Source of the DNA: Brevibacterium permense
Lineage (GTDB): Bacteria; Actinomycetota; Actinomycetes; Actinomycetales; Brevibacteriaceae
Length of the DNA stretch: 36,697 nucleotides
NCBI RefSeq assembly: GCF_025506275.1
Contig: NZ_QYCP01000069.1
Coordinates: 1 to 36,697, forward strand
Direction: 5' to 3'
The notes under the pieces were generated by a model. The model worked only from the letters and a program-made list of their open reading frames with translations. It did no database searches and was not told the DNA's origin. Shown here in pieces: positions 26,601 to 34,691 of the stretch. The stretch's first letter is position 1. The number at the start of each line of letters is the position of its first letter. The position numbers and the translations under genes are program-made.

Positions 26601-27599
26601 ATGGAGGGTATGTCGACCAGCCAAGTAGGTACACAGACCAATTCCGTGATCGGCGCCGAACACATCGAGTGGGTGCAGAACCTGACCTCGCGGGCACGCA
26701 CCGCGATGAACTCGGTGCTCGAGGGCAAGGATGAGGCCGTCGGGCTCTCGCTCATCGCACTGCTCGCCGGCGGACATGTCCTCCTCGAAGACGTCCCCGG
26801 CGTCGGCAAGACCCTGTTGGCCCGTGCCATGGGCAAGGTCGTCGACGGTTCCGTGCGACGCATCCAGTTCACCCCGGACCTGCTGCCCACCGACGTCGTG
26901 GGTGTGAACCTGTTCAACCAGGAGACTCGTCACTTCGAGTTCCGACAGGGACCGGTGTTTGCGAACATCGTCATCGCCGACGAGATCAACCGCGCGTCCC
27001 CGAAGACGCAGTCGGCGATGCTCGAGTGCATGGCCGAAGGTCAGGCGACGATCGACGGGCAGACCTATCCGATGCCCACGCCGTTCATCGTCGTCGCCAC
27101 TCAGAATCCGATCGACATGGAGGGCACCTACGCTCTGCCCGAGGCGCAGCGAGACCGCTTCCTCACCCGCATCTCCCTGGGATATCCGGCGACGTCCGAT
27201 GAGGTCGATCTGCTGGACAACCAGATCCAGAACGATCCCCTCGAGACCGCTGCCGCGGTGACGAACCTCGAACAGATCACTCAGGCCCGCACCATCGTCC
27301 GCCATGTCTCCGCCAGCCGGCAGCTGCGCGAGTACATCGTGGCGATCCTCCATGCCACCCGCAACGATCAGGCGATCCTGCTCGGCAGCTCCCCGCGCGG
27401 CGGCGTCCATCTGCTGCGGGCGGCGAAGGCCCGCGCGGCACTGTCGGGGCGCACCTTCGTCACGCCCGACGATGTGCAGGCTCTGGCCCCGTACATCCTC
27501 GCCCACCGCATCATCCCCCGCGACGGAGACGACGCAGACCTGGCTGCCGACCTCATCGGTCGGGTGCTGTCCCGCGTGCCCGTCTCGGCGAACCAGTGA
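26601..27599 (+). CDS. MoxR-family AAA+ ATPase
   Basis: MoxR ATPases are chaperone-like AAA+ proteins that often act on partners encoded next to them, such as DUF58 and VWA proteins. The 332-residue protein has Walker A (DVPGVGKTLLARA, about residues 60-72), Walker B (IVIADEINRASPKTQSAML, about 120), sensor 1 (ATQNPIDMEGTYALPEAQ, about 170) and a C-terminal lid with SPRGGVHLLRAAKARA. Two starts are possible: the ATG at 26601, after AAGGGACA, and the ATG at 26610, after GGAGGGT. I list the first. It begins a three-gene operon with DUF58 and transglutaminase genes, and runs divergently from mraZ. Confidence 0.95.
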   Translation: MEGMSTSQVGTQTNSVIGAEHIEWVQNLTSRARTAMNSVLEGKDEAVGLSLIALLAGGHVLLEDVPGVGKTLLARAMGKVVDGSVRRIQFTPDLLPTDVVGVNLFNQETRHFEFRQGPVFANIVIADEINRASPKTQSAMLECMAEGQATIDGQTYPMPTPFIVVATQNPIDMEGTYALPEAQRDRFLTRISLGYPATSDEVDLLDNQIQNDPLETAAAVTNLEQITQARTIVRHVSASRQLREYIVAILHATRNDQAILLGSSPRGGVHLLRAAKARAALSGRTFVTPDDVQALAPYILAHRIIPRDGDDADLAADLIGRVLSRVPVSANQ

Positions 27600-27603
27600 C
27601 CGC

Positions 27604-28863
27604 ATGCGACTGAGCACTTCGGGCATCATCTTCGTCCTGGCCGGGGCGGCCCTGATCATCACGGCCTACCGCTTCGCGCTGCCCGGCCTGCTGCCGGCTG
27701 GTCTGCTGCTGCTCGGCCTGGTCCTGCTCTCGGCGCTGCTCATCCTGTGGGGCACCCGTCGGGTGTCGATCGCGATGAGCACGAACCTCCCCGAGGTGGC
27801 GCTGTCTCCTTCGGGAGACCGCTACCCGCTGGCCGCCGAAGGCAAAGAGGTCGAAGTCCAGGCGCGCGTGACCAATGTCGGCCAGCTCGCGATTCCCGCC
27901 GCGACGATCGATTTCACTCCGGCCGAGGGATTCGGCGACTCCACCTCCGGTGATGTCCCGGCTCTGTCCCATGGGGCGTCGCAGACGGTGCTGACGTCGT
28001 TCACCCCCAATCGCCGCGGTGTCTCCGGGATCGATGCGGTCCTCATCACTGTGTTCGGTCCCTTCGGCCTGGTGAAGATGAAGAAGAAGGCCCACGGAGC
28101 CTTTCCCGTGGCCGTGTCCGTGCCGATCCTGCCTGCGCGCATCCCGCAGGATTCGTCGATTCGACCCTCCCGCCTCGACGACGGCAAGGTCCGCGCCGGA
28201 CACACCACTCGGGACTTCCACACACGTGAGTACGTGCCCGGCGATGATCTGCGGCATGTGCATTGGCCCTCGACGGCGAAGTCCGGCGAGCTCATGGTCC
28301 GGCACGAAGCCGATGAGGAGACGCTCCATTCGCTCATCCTCATCGATCTCGTCGCCGATGAGGGCGCCGAGGAGCCGAGCGACCTCGAGATCGAGTTCCT
28401 GCTGGCCGCGGCGATCGCGGCCGGAACCGCGTTCCTCAAAGCTGATTACGAAGTCAATGTCGTCGCTCCCGGACACCAGATCAGATTCAAAGGAGCCCGC
28501 GAGATCGACAAGCTGCGTCTGCTCTCCGCCCTTGTGCGCCCGGGCAGGGTCGAACTGCCCTCGCACGACAACCCCAACCACATCGTCATCTGCTCCGTCG
28601 GCGATCAGCGCGGGCAGGAACTCGCCTCGCACTTCTCTCGCCGTGTGCCGGTGACTCTGCGCACGCTCAGCGAGATCGACGATCTGACGATGCTCGGTCT
28701 CAGCGAGGACCTGCCGGAGTCGTGGACGACGTTCGAGTCCGAGCGCTCTCGCCGCGGCACCGGTCGGACCTCGGCCGAGCCCGGACCGGGAACTGCCGGC
28801 GCCGGCAGCGCGTCCGCTGCTCCGGGTGGTGCGAGCTCGACTCCGCAGGGGGTGCGCCGATGA
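27604..28863 (+). CDS. DUF58 family membrane protein
   Basis: This 419-residue protein has two hydrophobic helices at the N-terminus (about 6-23 and 28-52), an immunoglobulin-like beta region, and the DUF58 domain with the hallmark GDDLRHVHWPSTAKSGELMVR near residue 215. A Gly/Ala/Ser-rich tail ends the protein. DUF58 proteins occur next to MoxR and transglutaminase genes in many bacteria, where the trio is thought to act in envelope protein assembly or maturation; the biochemical role is unknown. The frame extends back into moxR, but the ATG at 27604, five bases after the moxR stop, gives a proper membrane anchor. It overlaps the next gene by ATGA. Confidence 0.9.
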   Translation: MRLSTSGIIFVLAGAALIITAYRFALPGLLPAGLLLLGLVLLSALLILWGTRRVSIAMSTNLPEVALSPSGDRYPLAAEGKEVEVQARVTNVGQLAIPAATIDFTPAEGFGDSTSGDVPALSHGASQTVLTSFTPNRRGVSGIDAVLITVFGPFGLVKMKKKAHGAFPVAVSVPILPARIPQDSSIRPSRLDDGKVRAGHTTRDFHTREYVPGDDLRHVHWPSTAKSGELMVRHEADEETLHSLILIDLVADEGAEEPSDLEIEFLLAAAIAAGTAFLKADYEVNVVAPGHQIRFKGAREIDKLRLLSALVRPGRVELPSHDNPNHIVICSVGDQRGQELASHFSRRVPVTLRTLSEIDDLTMLGLSEDLPESWTTFESERSRRGTGRTSAEPGPGTAGAGSASAAPGGASSTPQGVRR

Positions 28864-31388
28864 GTCTGAATACTCCTGACACACGTCCACGCGGAGCCGA
28901 TGCCGAGTCTCCGGAGAACGACCATTCGGGTCCCGTGGCGACGGGCGATGAGCGTCCGAGCACGGGCTGGCTCGAGGCGATCGTCGTCTTCGTCGCCATG
29001 GCTCTGACCGCTGTCGCCGTATCGGCAGTGTTCAAGGACTTCGCCTGGGTCTCGCCCGTCCTGGTCGCCGTCGCCGTCGTCGTCATCGTCGGCGCCGTGT
29101 TCCGGACCGTTCCGGCACTGCGTTCGACCGGAACCGCGGTCATCGCCCAGTGCGTGGCCGGTCTCATCGCGGTCTTCATCGTCTGCGCCGGGGATTCGCT
29201 GCTGCTCGGGTTCATCCCGACCGGTGAGTCCTTCGGAACGGTGATCGATCTCCTCTCCGAGGGGGTCAGCGACCTCTACGCGACCGCTCCCCCGGCGGCG
29301 AGCACACCGGGCTTCATCGCGATGCTCACGATCGCCTTCACCCTCATCACGATCCTCATCGACGGCCTCGTCTCGGATCTGCGGGCACCGAAGGTCGGCG
29401 GTGTGCTGCTGCTCGTGCTGTGGATGATCCCCGTCTACTTCGCCGCGCAGGAGGTGAAGTGGTGGCACATCGTCGCGATCCTCGCGGCGTTCCTGCTGCT
29501 CATGCTCAGCCCCTATCTGCCCGCGACCCGGTGGCGCGGAGGAATGACGGCGGTCCTCGCCGGAGCTCTGGCTCTGGCGATCGGCATCGGCCTGCCCCTT
29601 CTGCTGCCCCCGGTGCCCACCCTGCCCGACCGGGCCTCGAAGGGCCAGGGCGACCTGACGGTGACGAACCCATTCCTCAACCTGCGCCAGAACCTCGGCG
29701 ACCGGGATGATAAGACGCTGTTCAGCTACCAGACGACGGACGAAGACGCGGATCCGATCCGGTTGACCTCGATCGATGACTTCGACGGTGAGAACTGGGC
29801 ACCGAGCCCGTTCAGCCTCGATCCCTTCGCGATCGCCGCCGACGGAATGCCATGGCCCGCGGGGATGCCGCGGGACAAGAACTTCAAGGAGCAGACGATC
29901 AGCGTCGCCGTCGGCGACAGCTACGACCAGCAGTATCTGCCGTCTCCGTATGCTCCGCAGCAGCCGAAGGATCTGAGTCGTCGGTGGATCTTCGACGAGA
30001 AGACCCTGACGGTCGTCGGCAACGGTGAGAAGACCGGTGGACTGCAGTATACGATGGACTATCTGTCCCCTAATCCCGACGTCGAGGATCTGCAGTCGGC
30101 GACTCCGGTGTCCGAGAGCGACTTCGAGACCGAACTCGCCGTCCCCGATTCCCTGCCGGCCAGTGTGAAGGAGACCGCAGAGCGGGTCACCGCCGATGCG
30201 GATAACCAGTGGGAGGCCGCAGTCATGCTGCAGGCGTACTTCCGCGGCGGCGATTTCGAGTATTCGCTCGATGCTCCCGAACGAGCCAGCGGCGACGCGA
30301 TCTCGGACTTCCTGGCCGATAAGCAGGGCTACTGCGTCCAGTTCTCCTCGGCCATGACGATCATGGCCCGGACGATGGGAATTCCGGCCCGCATCGGCGT
30401 CGGATACGCCGGCGGGGACGAAGCCGAGAACGGCGTCGACGTGAGCATGCAGGATTCGCATGCCTGGCCGGAACTCTACTTCGAAGGTGCCGGCTGGGTG
30501 CGCTTCGAACCCACCCCCGGCGGTCCCGCCGGAGATCCGCCGAAGTGGACTCTCGCCGATGGCGCCGACCAGCAGGAGGAGGGCGACGAGTCGGAGTCTG
30601 CGAGCCCGAGCGAAGAGCCGACCGAATCTGCTTCGCCGACCGGTGGTTCCGAAGAGCCCACCGAGGAGGAGACGAGCACTCAGGCCGCAGAGCCGGCCGG
30701 TTCGAACCTGGGCACTGTCATCGGCATCGCAGCGATCGTGCTCGTCCTGCTGCTGCTCGCCGCCCTGCCCGCGATCTGGCGTTCGATCCTGCGCTCGCGC
30801 AGGACGAAGGATCCGCAGAATCTCGAAGCGGTGTGGACAGAGGTCCGTGCTCTGGCCACCGACTACGGTCAGAGCTTGGATTCGAGTCGGACGCTGCGCT
30901 TCAACGAGCTCGTGCTCGCCGGTGCCGTCCCAGCAACCGGTGCTGCCGGTGCCTCCAGCGGCGGGGCTGCGGATGCTTCGAGCGCGGCCGGTACGGATGC
31001 CGACTCCACGGCGCCGGAGATCGATCCGGACACCGGCGAACCGATGCGAAAGTCCGCCGCCGAGGCGGCTGCCGGTTCCGGTGCCGCCGTACAGAACGCA
31101 GAAGCCGCCGGTTCCTCGACCTTCGACCATTCGGATGAACGGCTGCGCCGTCTGAGCAGTCCGGCCCCGTCGCGTCCGTCAGAGTCGGGTCATGATGACT
31201 CTGCGCTGGGAGCGTTCGTCGATGCCCTCGAAGCCCAGCGCTACGGCGCCGCTCCCGAGGCGCTCGATGACTCGGAGGTACGTGCGCTCGTCGACGAAGT
31301 GAGGACGGACTTGTCGGAGCGGGCCACGCCGGGCAGTCGGATCTCTGCGAAGATCTGGCCGGCCAGCCTGTTCAATCGTCCGAAATGA
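28860..31388 (+). CDS. TgpA-like membrane transglutaminase-domain protein
   Basis: This 842-residue protein combines about six N-terminal membrane helices (about 40-245), a large extracytoplasmic region and a transglutaminase-like fold, then one more helix (about 617-640) and a cytoplasmic tail. The catalytic residues are visible as C492 in DKQGYCVQFSSAM, H534 in DSHAWPE and E550 in WVRFEPTPGG (Asp in many relatives). A Ser/Glu/Thr-rich spacer lies before the last helix. The tail has a DUF4129-like part (RTLRFNELVLAGAV pattern and FVDALEAQRYG) with an Ala/Ser/Asp-rich insert. It resembles Pseudomonas TgpA. The ATG at 28860 overlaps the DUF58 stop. Substrate unknown; a wall or surface protein is likely. 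Confidence 0.9.
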   Translation: MSLNTPDTRPRGADAESPENDHSGPVATGDERPSTGWLEAIVVFVAMALTAVAVSAVFKDFAWVSPVLVAVAVVVIVGAVFRTVPALRSTGTAVIAQCVAGLIAVFIVCAGDSLLLGFIPTGESFGTVIDLLSEGVSDLYATAPPAASTPGFIAMLTIAFTLITILIDGLVSDLRAPKVGGVLLLVLWMIPVYFAAQEVKWWHIVAILAAFLLLMLSPYLPATRWRGGMTAVLAGALALAIGIGLPLLLPPVPTLPDRASKGQGDLTVTNPFLNLRQNLGDRDDKTLFSYQTTDEDADPIRLTSIDDFDGENWAPSPFSLDPFAIAADGMPWPAGMPRDKNFKEQTISVAVGDSYDQQYLPSPYAPQQPKDLSRRWIFDEKTLTVVGNGEKTGGLQYTMDYLSPNPDVEDLQSATPVSESDFETELAVPDSLPASVKETAERVTADADNQWEAAVMLQAYFRGGDFEYSLDAPERASGDAISDFLADKQGYCVQFSSAMTIMARTMGIPARIGVGYAGGDEAENGVDVSMQDSHAWPELYFEGAGWVRFEPTPGGPAGDPPKWTLADGADQQEEGDESESASPSEEPTESASPTGGSEEPTEEETSTQAAEPAGSNLGTVIGIAAIVLVLLLLAALPAIWRSILRSRRTKDPQNLEAVWTEVRALATDYGQSLDSSRTLRFNELVLAGAVPATGAAGASSGGAADASSAAGTDADSTAPEIDPDTGEPMRKSAAEAAAGSGAAVQNAEAAGSSTFDHSDERLRRLSSPAPSRPSESGHDDSALGAFVDALEAQRYGAAPEALDDSEVRALVDEVRTDLSERATPGSRISAKIWPASLFNRPK

Positions 31389-31434
31389 CGATGAGCTGTC
31401 GATCCTGGCCTCTACCTGACGATCCTGGCCGGTG

Positions 31435-31469
31435 AGCGAAGAGGCGGTCCTGTGGGCCGCCTCTTCGCT
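31435..31469 (+). terminator. Strong hairpin terminator after the moxR operon
   Basis: Arms 31435-31447 and 31457-31469 pair perfectly over 13 bases, and the loop can extend the stem by three more pairs. It lies 47 bases past the stop of the transglutaminase gene and between two convergent genes, so it may serve both. A 10-base direct repeat, GATCCTGGCC at 31401 and 31421, precedes it. Confidence 0.8.
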
Positions 31470-31533
31470 TCCTCATCCTCCACGACAGACTCGCCGCTCT
31501 CTCTTACTCGCGAAGCGGCTCGTCGCAGTCTCT

Positions 31534-31575
31534 GAGAGCCTGGGAGCTCAGCGCGAGAGCGTGGGATCTCAGTGC
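31534..31575. repeat. 21-base tandem duplication at a gene end
   Basis: Two adjacent 21-base units, 31534-31554 and 31555-31575, agree at 18 of 21 positions. The stop codon of the DUF218 gene (31569-31571) lies inside the second unit. Confidence 0.75.
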
Positions 31576-32279
31576 CCTGCCGCGTGTTTCGCGTTCTCTC
31601 GATCGAGTACGCGCAGGGCGAGCAGGCCGCGCACGGCGGCGATGGTCTTCACCAGCGGATGTTCTCCGAACCGGTAGTCTCCCCCGCGGACCAGTCGTCG
31701 TGCAAGGTCCGGGCGCATCTGCCACAGGTGGTCACGGGCTTTCTCGGCATGATGGGAGTTCGAGACGATGCTGATCGTTGTGGCCGGGGTGAGTTCGCGG
31801 TCGATGATGGGGATCGCGTTGGCGATGTTCTCCCACGTCGTTGTGCTCTTCCCTTCCAGCACAGTTCGGCCGGTGAAGCCGAGTTCGTCCCGGGCGAAGC
31901 GTTCGAGGATGCGGGCCTCCGGTGTTCGTCCTGTGACGGCCCCTCCGCAGAAGATGAGGAGGGTCGACCGGGCTGTCGGATCGATCGACCGCAGACCCGC
32001 GCGGACCCGAAACCGGTTGATTCCGTTCGGTCGCTGACCGCGGTTGGCAAATCCGAGGACGATGATGATCTGGTCACTGTCGGCTGTGGTCAGGGTCCGA
32101 GCGTCTGGACTCGACCGCCGGTCGCTCCGTGGTCGCCGGTCAGCAGAGGCATCACAGTCTCCCAGCCGACGGCGGCTCGAACGCCAGTGGGCCGCCTCGG
32201 CGAAGGCGAAGACGACGGCAAAGACACCAAGGACAGAACCGGCGAACACGCGGACCGGCATTGAAAAAGGCACCCTCAT
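31569..32279 (-). CDS. YdcF/SanA-family (DUF218) membrane-anchored protein
   Basis: This 236-residue protein has an N-terminal signal anchor (about residues 8-28), a basic Arg/Ser-rich spacer to about 65, and a DUF218 domain. Domain motifs are visible: DQIIIVLGFANRGQRPNGINRFRVRAGL, LLIFCGGAV, TPEARILERFARDELG, the EGKSTTTWENI segment and SIVSNSHHAEKARDHL (each longer string is broken by variable positions). DUF218 proteins such as E. coli SanA and YdcF affect envelope barrier function or bind nucleotides; the reaction is not established. It lies 31 bases downstream of the DUF3040 gene, so the two may share a transcript. Confidence 0.85.
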   Translation of the reverse strand: MRVPFSMPVRVFAGSVLGVFAVVFAFAEAAHWRSSRRRLGDCDASADRRPRSDRRSSPDARTLTTADSDQIIIVLGFANRGQRPNGINRFRVRAGLRSIDPTARSTLLIFCGGAVTGRTPEARILERFARDELGFTGRTVLEGKSTTTWENIANAIPIIDRELTPATTISIVSNSHHAEKARDHLWQMRPDLARRLVRGGDYRFGEHPLVKTIAAVRGLLALRVLDRENAKHAAGH

Positions 32280-32310
32280 GTCGAGAGTGCCTTGATCGCC
32301 CTGAGCAGGA

Positions 32311-32718
32311 TCATTCGCCGCGCTGGCGCTTCTCCCACCGGTCTTCCATTCGGCTCATGAACCCGGAGTTGCCCTTGGCACCGGTCTTCGCTCCGGAGTT
32401 CCGAGAGTCCGTCTGAGTGGTGTGCACATGGCCGGGACGGCTGAACGCCCAGTACATTCCGGCGACCATGAGACCGAAGCCGACGACGCCGAGAGCGATC
32501 CACCAGGCGGAGCTGGAGACGAGCGAGATCGCGAGGATCGTCGCGGCCAGCCCGGCGAGTGCGATGAGGATACCGAGGACGAAGCGCTTCGCCGAGAACC
32601 CGGGACCCGTGGCAGCGGCCTGGGTTTCCGAGATATTCCGGGCAAAACGAGGGTCTTCACTGCGCAGCTGCTTCTCAAGTTGATCCAACAGCTGCTGTTC
32701 GTGATCGGAGAGTGGCAT
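32311..32718 (-). CDS. DUF3040 family membrane protein
   Basis: This 135-residue protein starts MPLSDHEQQLLDQLEKQL, the hallmark of actinobacterial DUF3040 proteins. Two membrane helices follow (about 46-66 and 70-90) and then a basic, Ser/Gly-rich C-terminal tail. The function of the family is unknown; relatives are found close to mraZ in many Actinobacteria, including Mycobacterium (Rv2169c region). The frame runs upstream to 32784, but the ATG at 32718 gives the conserved N-terminus and has GGGGG seven bases before it. It lies 131 bases downstream of dinB. Confidence 0.9.
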   Translation of the reverse strand: MPLSDHEQQLLDQLEKQLRSEDPRFARNISETQAAATGPGFSAKRFVLGILIALAGLAATILAISLVSSSAWWIALGVVGFGLMVAGMYWAFSRPGHVHTTQTDSRNSGAKTGAKGNSGFMSRMEDRWEKRQRGE

Positions 32719-32775
32719 CTCGAACCCCCGTTTCGCTTCCCAAGTCTTTCCCCTAATCATAGTCTCTGAGGGCCG

Positions 32776-32808
32776 AAAAAACATCTCCGGGGGCCGTCAG
32801 GAGCCGGA
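32776..32808 (-). terminator. Possible weak terminator after dinB
   Basis: On the minus strand a 5-base stem (32804-32808 with 32786-32790) is followed by six T residues (32781-32776), about 45-75 bases past the dinB stop. The stem is short with a 13-base loop, so confidence is low. Confidence 0.3.
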
Positions 32809-32849
32809 TTCCCACGGGGTCTTCAGACTGTGCTCCCGCTCACCCGCTC

Positions 32850-34085
32850 TCAGGCCTCGGGGCGTTTGCGCAGAAGCGAGGCCTGCGAGATCGCTTCGCT
32901 GCCGAATCGCCGCCTCACCTCGTCGAGGGCGACCTCGGCTTCACGTCCGGAATGTTCTGGTTCGTCCAAGGTGGCCTGCCGTCCGGTGACGGCGAAATCG
33001 CTGAGGCCGGCGGCTCGGACGCCGAGCAGCCTGACTCCCTGGGAGCGCTGCTCACGCAGTTTGCGCAGAGCCGGGCGCAGCGCCTCGTACATCTCCCGGG
33101 CCAGATCCGTCGGCGCCGAAAGAGTCACCGACCTCGACAGAGTCGTGAAGTCGCCGAGGCGGTACTTCAGTCCGAGGCTTGTGGCGACCTTTCCTTCTGC
33201 GCGGACTCGGTAGGCGACCTTGTCGGCGAGGCGCAGCAGTTCGTGTTCGAGAACGGCGACGTCCCAGATGTCCTCGCCGAAGGTGTTCTCAGCACTGATC
33301 GAGTGTTCTTTGGCCTGTTGATCGAAGCCGGACGAGTCCTGACCGTGGGCAGCTCGCCACAGCTGATGGCCGTGCGCACCGAAGACGCGTGCGGCCCAAT
33401 CCTCGTCGACGGCGGCGAGGTCGCCGATGAGGCGGATTCCATAGCGGAAGAACCCTTCCTGCGTCTTCTCCCCCACCCCGGGCAGGGCTTCGATCGGCAT
33501 CGGGTCGAGGAACTGCTGGGTCGCGGCCGCGGGCACGAGCAGCTGGCCGTTCGGCTTCGCCCTCGTCGAGGCGAGTTTGGCCACGACGCGACTGACGGCG
33601 ATGCCCACCGAGGCGCTCAGACCGGTGCGCTCCTGGATCTGGGCTCGCAGCTGCGTGGTGATCTCCACCGGGGTGCCGAGCCGGCGCACGGCTCCGGAGA
33701 CGTCGATATAGGCTTCGTCGACGCTGACCTGCCGAACGTCGGGGGTCACCTCGGCGACGAGCTCGAAGACTTGGCGGGAGTACGAGGAATACAGGCCGTG
33801 GGAAGGCGGGATCACCTCGGCGACGGGGCACAGGTTCATGGCCCGCGACATCGGCATCGCCGCATGCACTCCGAACTCGCGGGCTTCATAGCTGGCCGAG
33901 ACGACGACTCCGCGTCCGCTGCGTCCGCCGACGATGACAGGGCGGCCGACGAGATGCGGGCGACTGAGCAGCTCGACGGAGACGAAGAACGAGTCCATGT
34001 CGAGGTGGAGCATGGTGGCACCGGTGTCGTCCGTGCCCAGACGGCTCAGATCACCTCCGGATCGTGCCAGCTGCTTCCGACTCAT
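32850..34085 (-). CDS. dinB: DNA polymerase IV (Y-family)
   Basis: DinB is an error-prone translesion DNA polymerase. The 411-residue protein has the catalytic residues D29 and D31 in MLHLDMDSFFVSVE, D123 and E124 in SVDEAYIDVSG, and the helix-hairpin-helix segment MPIEALPGVGEKTQEGFFRYG near residue 200 (a longer run in the protein). A little-finger domain follows from about 265. The frame is open far upstream (to 34595), but the ATG at 34085 is chosen because GAGGGG lies eight bases upstream and the catalytic motif then sits about 25 residues in. The upstream gap of 60 bases shared with a divergent lipoprotein gene holds no recognisable LexA box. Confidence 0.95.
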   Translation of the reverse strand: MSRKQLARSGGDLSRLGTDDTGATMLHLDMDSFFVSVELLSRPHLVGRPVIVGGRSGRGVVVSASYEAREFGVHAAMPMSRAMNLCPVAEVIPPSHGLYSSYSRQVFELVAEVTPDVRQVSVDEAYIDVSGAVRRLGTPVEITTQLRAQIQERTGLSASVGIAVSRVVAKLASTRAKPNGQLLVPAAATQQFLDPMPIEALPGVGEKTQEGFFRYGIRLIGDLAAVDEDWAARVFGAHGHQLWRAAHGQDSSGFDQQAKEHSISAENTFGEDIWDVAVLEHELLRLADKVAYRVRAEGKVATSLGLKYRLGDFTTLSRSVTLSAPTDLAREMYEALRPALRKLREQRSQGVRLLGVRAAGLSDFAVTGRQATLDEPEHSGREAEVALDEVRRRFGSEAISQASLLRKRPEA

Positions 34086-34109
34086 CGCCTGCCCCTCGCG
34101 CTTGTTCCT

Positions 34110-34124
34110 TTCGGCTCCGCCGAA
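34110..34124. repeat. Short palindrome in the dinB/lipoprotein divergent gap
   Basis: TTCGGC and GCCGAA arms around a 3-base centre form a 15-base inverted repeat midway between the two divergent starts. It could be an operator or a chance palindrome; nothing else in the gap is recognisable. Confidence 0.35.
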
Positions 34125-34145
34125 CAGTCCAGGTACTCTTGAAGC

Positions 34146-34691
34146 ATGGTATCGCGCACCGCTGTCATGACACTGCCCATTGTTGCCGCGCTCGCTCTCG
34201 CGGGCTGCTCGGGAAACGGTGGAGACAAGGCCGAATCGACGCCTTCGGCTTCTCAGGAGGCCTCGACCTCCGCGTCCCCGGCCGAGTCCGAGACCGCCTC
34301 GGCCGAAGCATCGACCGAGGCCACAGGCTCGGACCCCGATACATCGAACGATGTGAAGGATCTGCCCGAGTACATCAAGCCGTACCCGGATTCCGAGGTG
34401 CTCTCCGCGTCGAGCGTCAAGGCTCACAACGACAAGGACAAGAAGCTGCCCGAACAGGTCAGCCTCGTCGTCAGGGCGAAGGCCGATGCCAAGGACATCT
34501 TCGAGTTCTACGAGAAGGAACTCGGCAAGGCGGACTTCGAACGCCTCGGCGAAGAGGTGAAGACGAAGAGCGCCCGCGTGGTCAACTTCAAGCACAAGGA
34601 CAATGACAGCGTCCTCGTCGTCACGGTCGCCGAGGATTCGGAGGACAAAGCGAATTCGATCGTGACCGTCGGCGGAAACATCGGTTCATGA
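34146..34691 (+). CDS. Putative lipoprotein of unknown function
   Basis: The 181-residue product has a typical lipoprotein signal: a charged start, a hydrophobic stretch (8-19) and the lipobox L18-A-G-C21. The mature part begins with a Ser/Thr/Glu/Ala-rich spacer (about 24-70) with almost no other residue types, then a small folded domain (about 72-180) with alternating charged strands and the segment AKDIFEFYEKELGKADFERLG. I do not recognise the family, and it should not be equated with mycobacterial LppM although that gene sits in a similar neighbourhood. Its stop overlaps the start of the prenyl synthase gene by ATGA, so the two are coupled. Confidence 0.8.
   Translation: MVSRTAVMTLPIVAALALAGCSGNGGDKAESTPSASQEASTSASPAESETASAEASTEATGSDPDTSNDVKDLPEYIKPYPDSEVLSASSVKAHNDKDKKLPEQVSLVVRAKADAKDIFEFYEKELGKADFERLGEEVKTKSARVVNFKHKDNDSVLVVTVAEDSEDKANSIVTVGGNIGS

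Noticed and set aside
28605..31130. 841-codon minus-strand frame opposite the DUF58 and transglutaminase genes
   Set aside because: Antisense shadow; composition dominated by Arg, Gly, Asp and Gln, with no domain.
34086..34145. SOS (LexA) box before dinB
   Set aside because: Only a GTTC...GAAC pair with a 14-base spacer is present; the spacing does not fit a LexA site.
32850..34595. Longer dinB start giving a 581-residue protein
   Set aside because: The extra 170 residues run antisense through the lipoprotein gene and look like shadow sequence; the ATG at 34085 has a good ribosome site.
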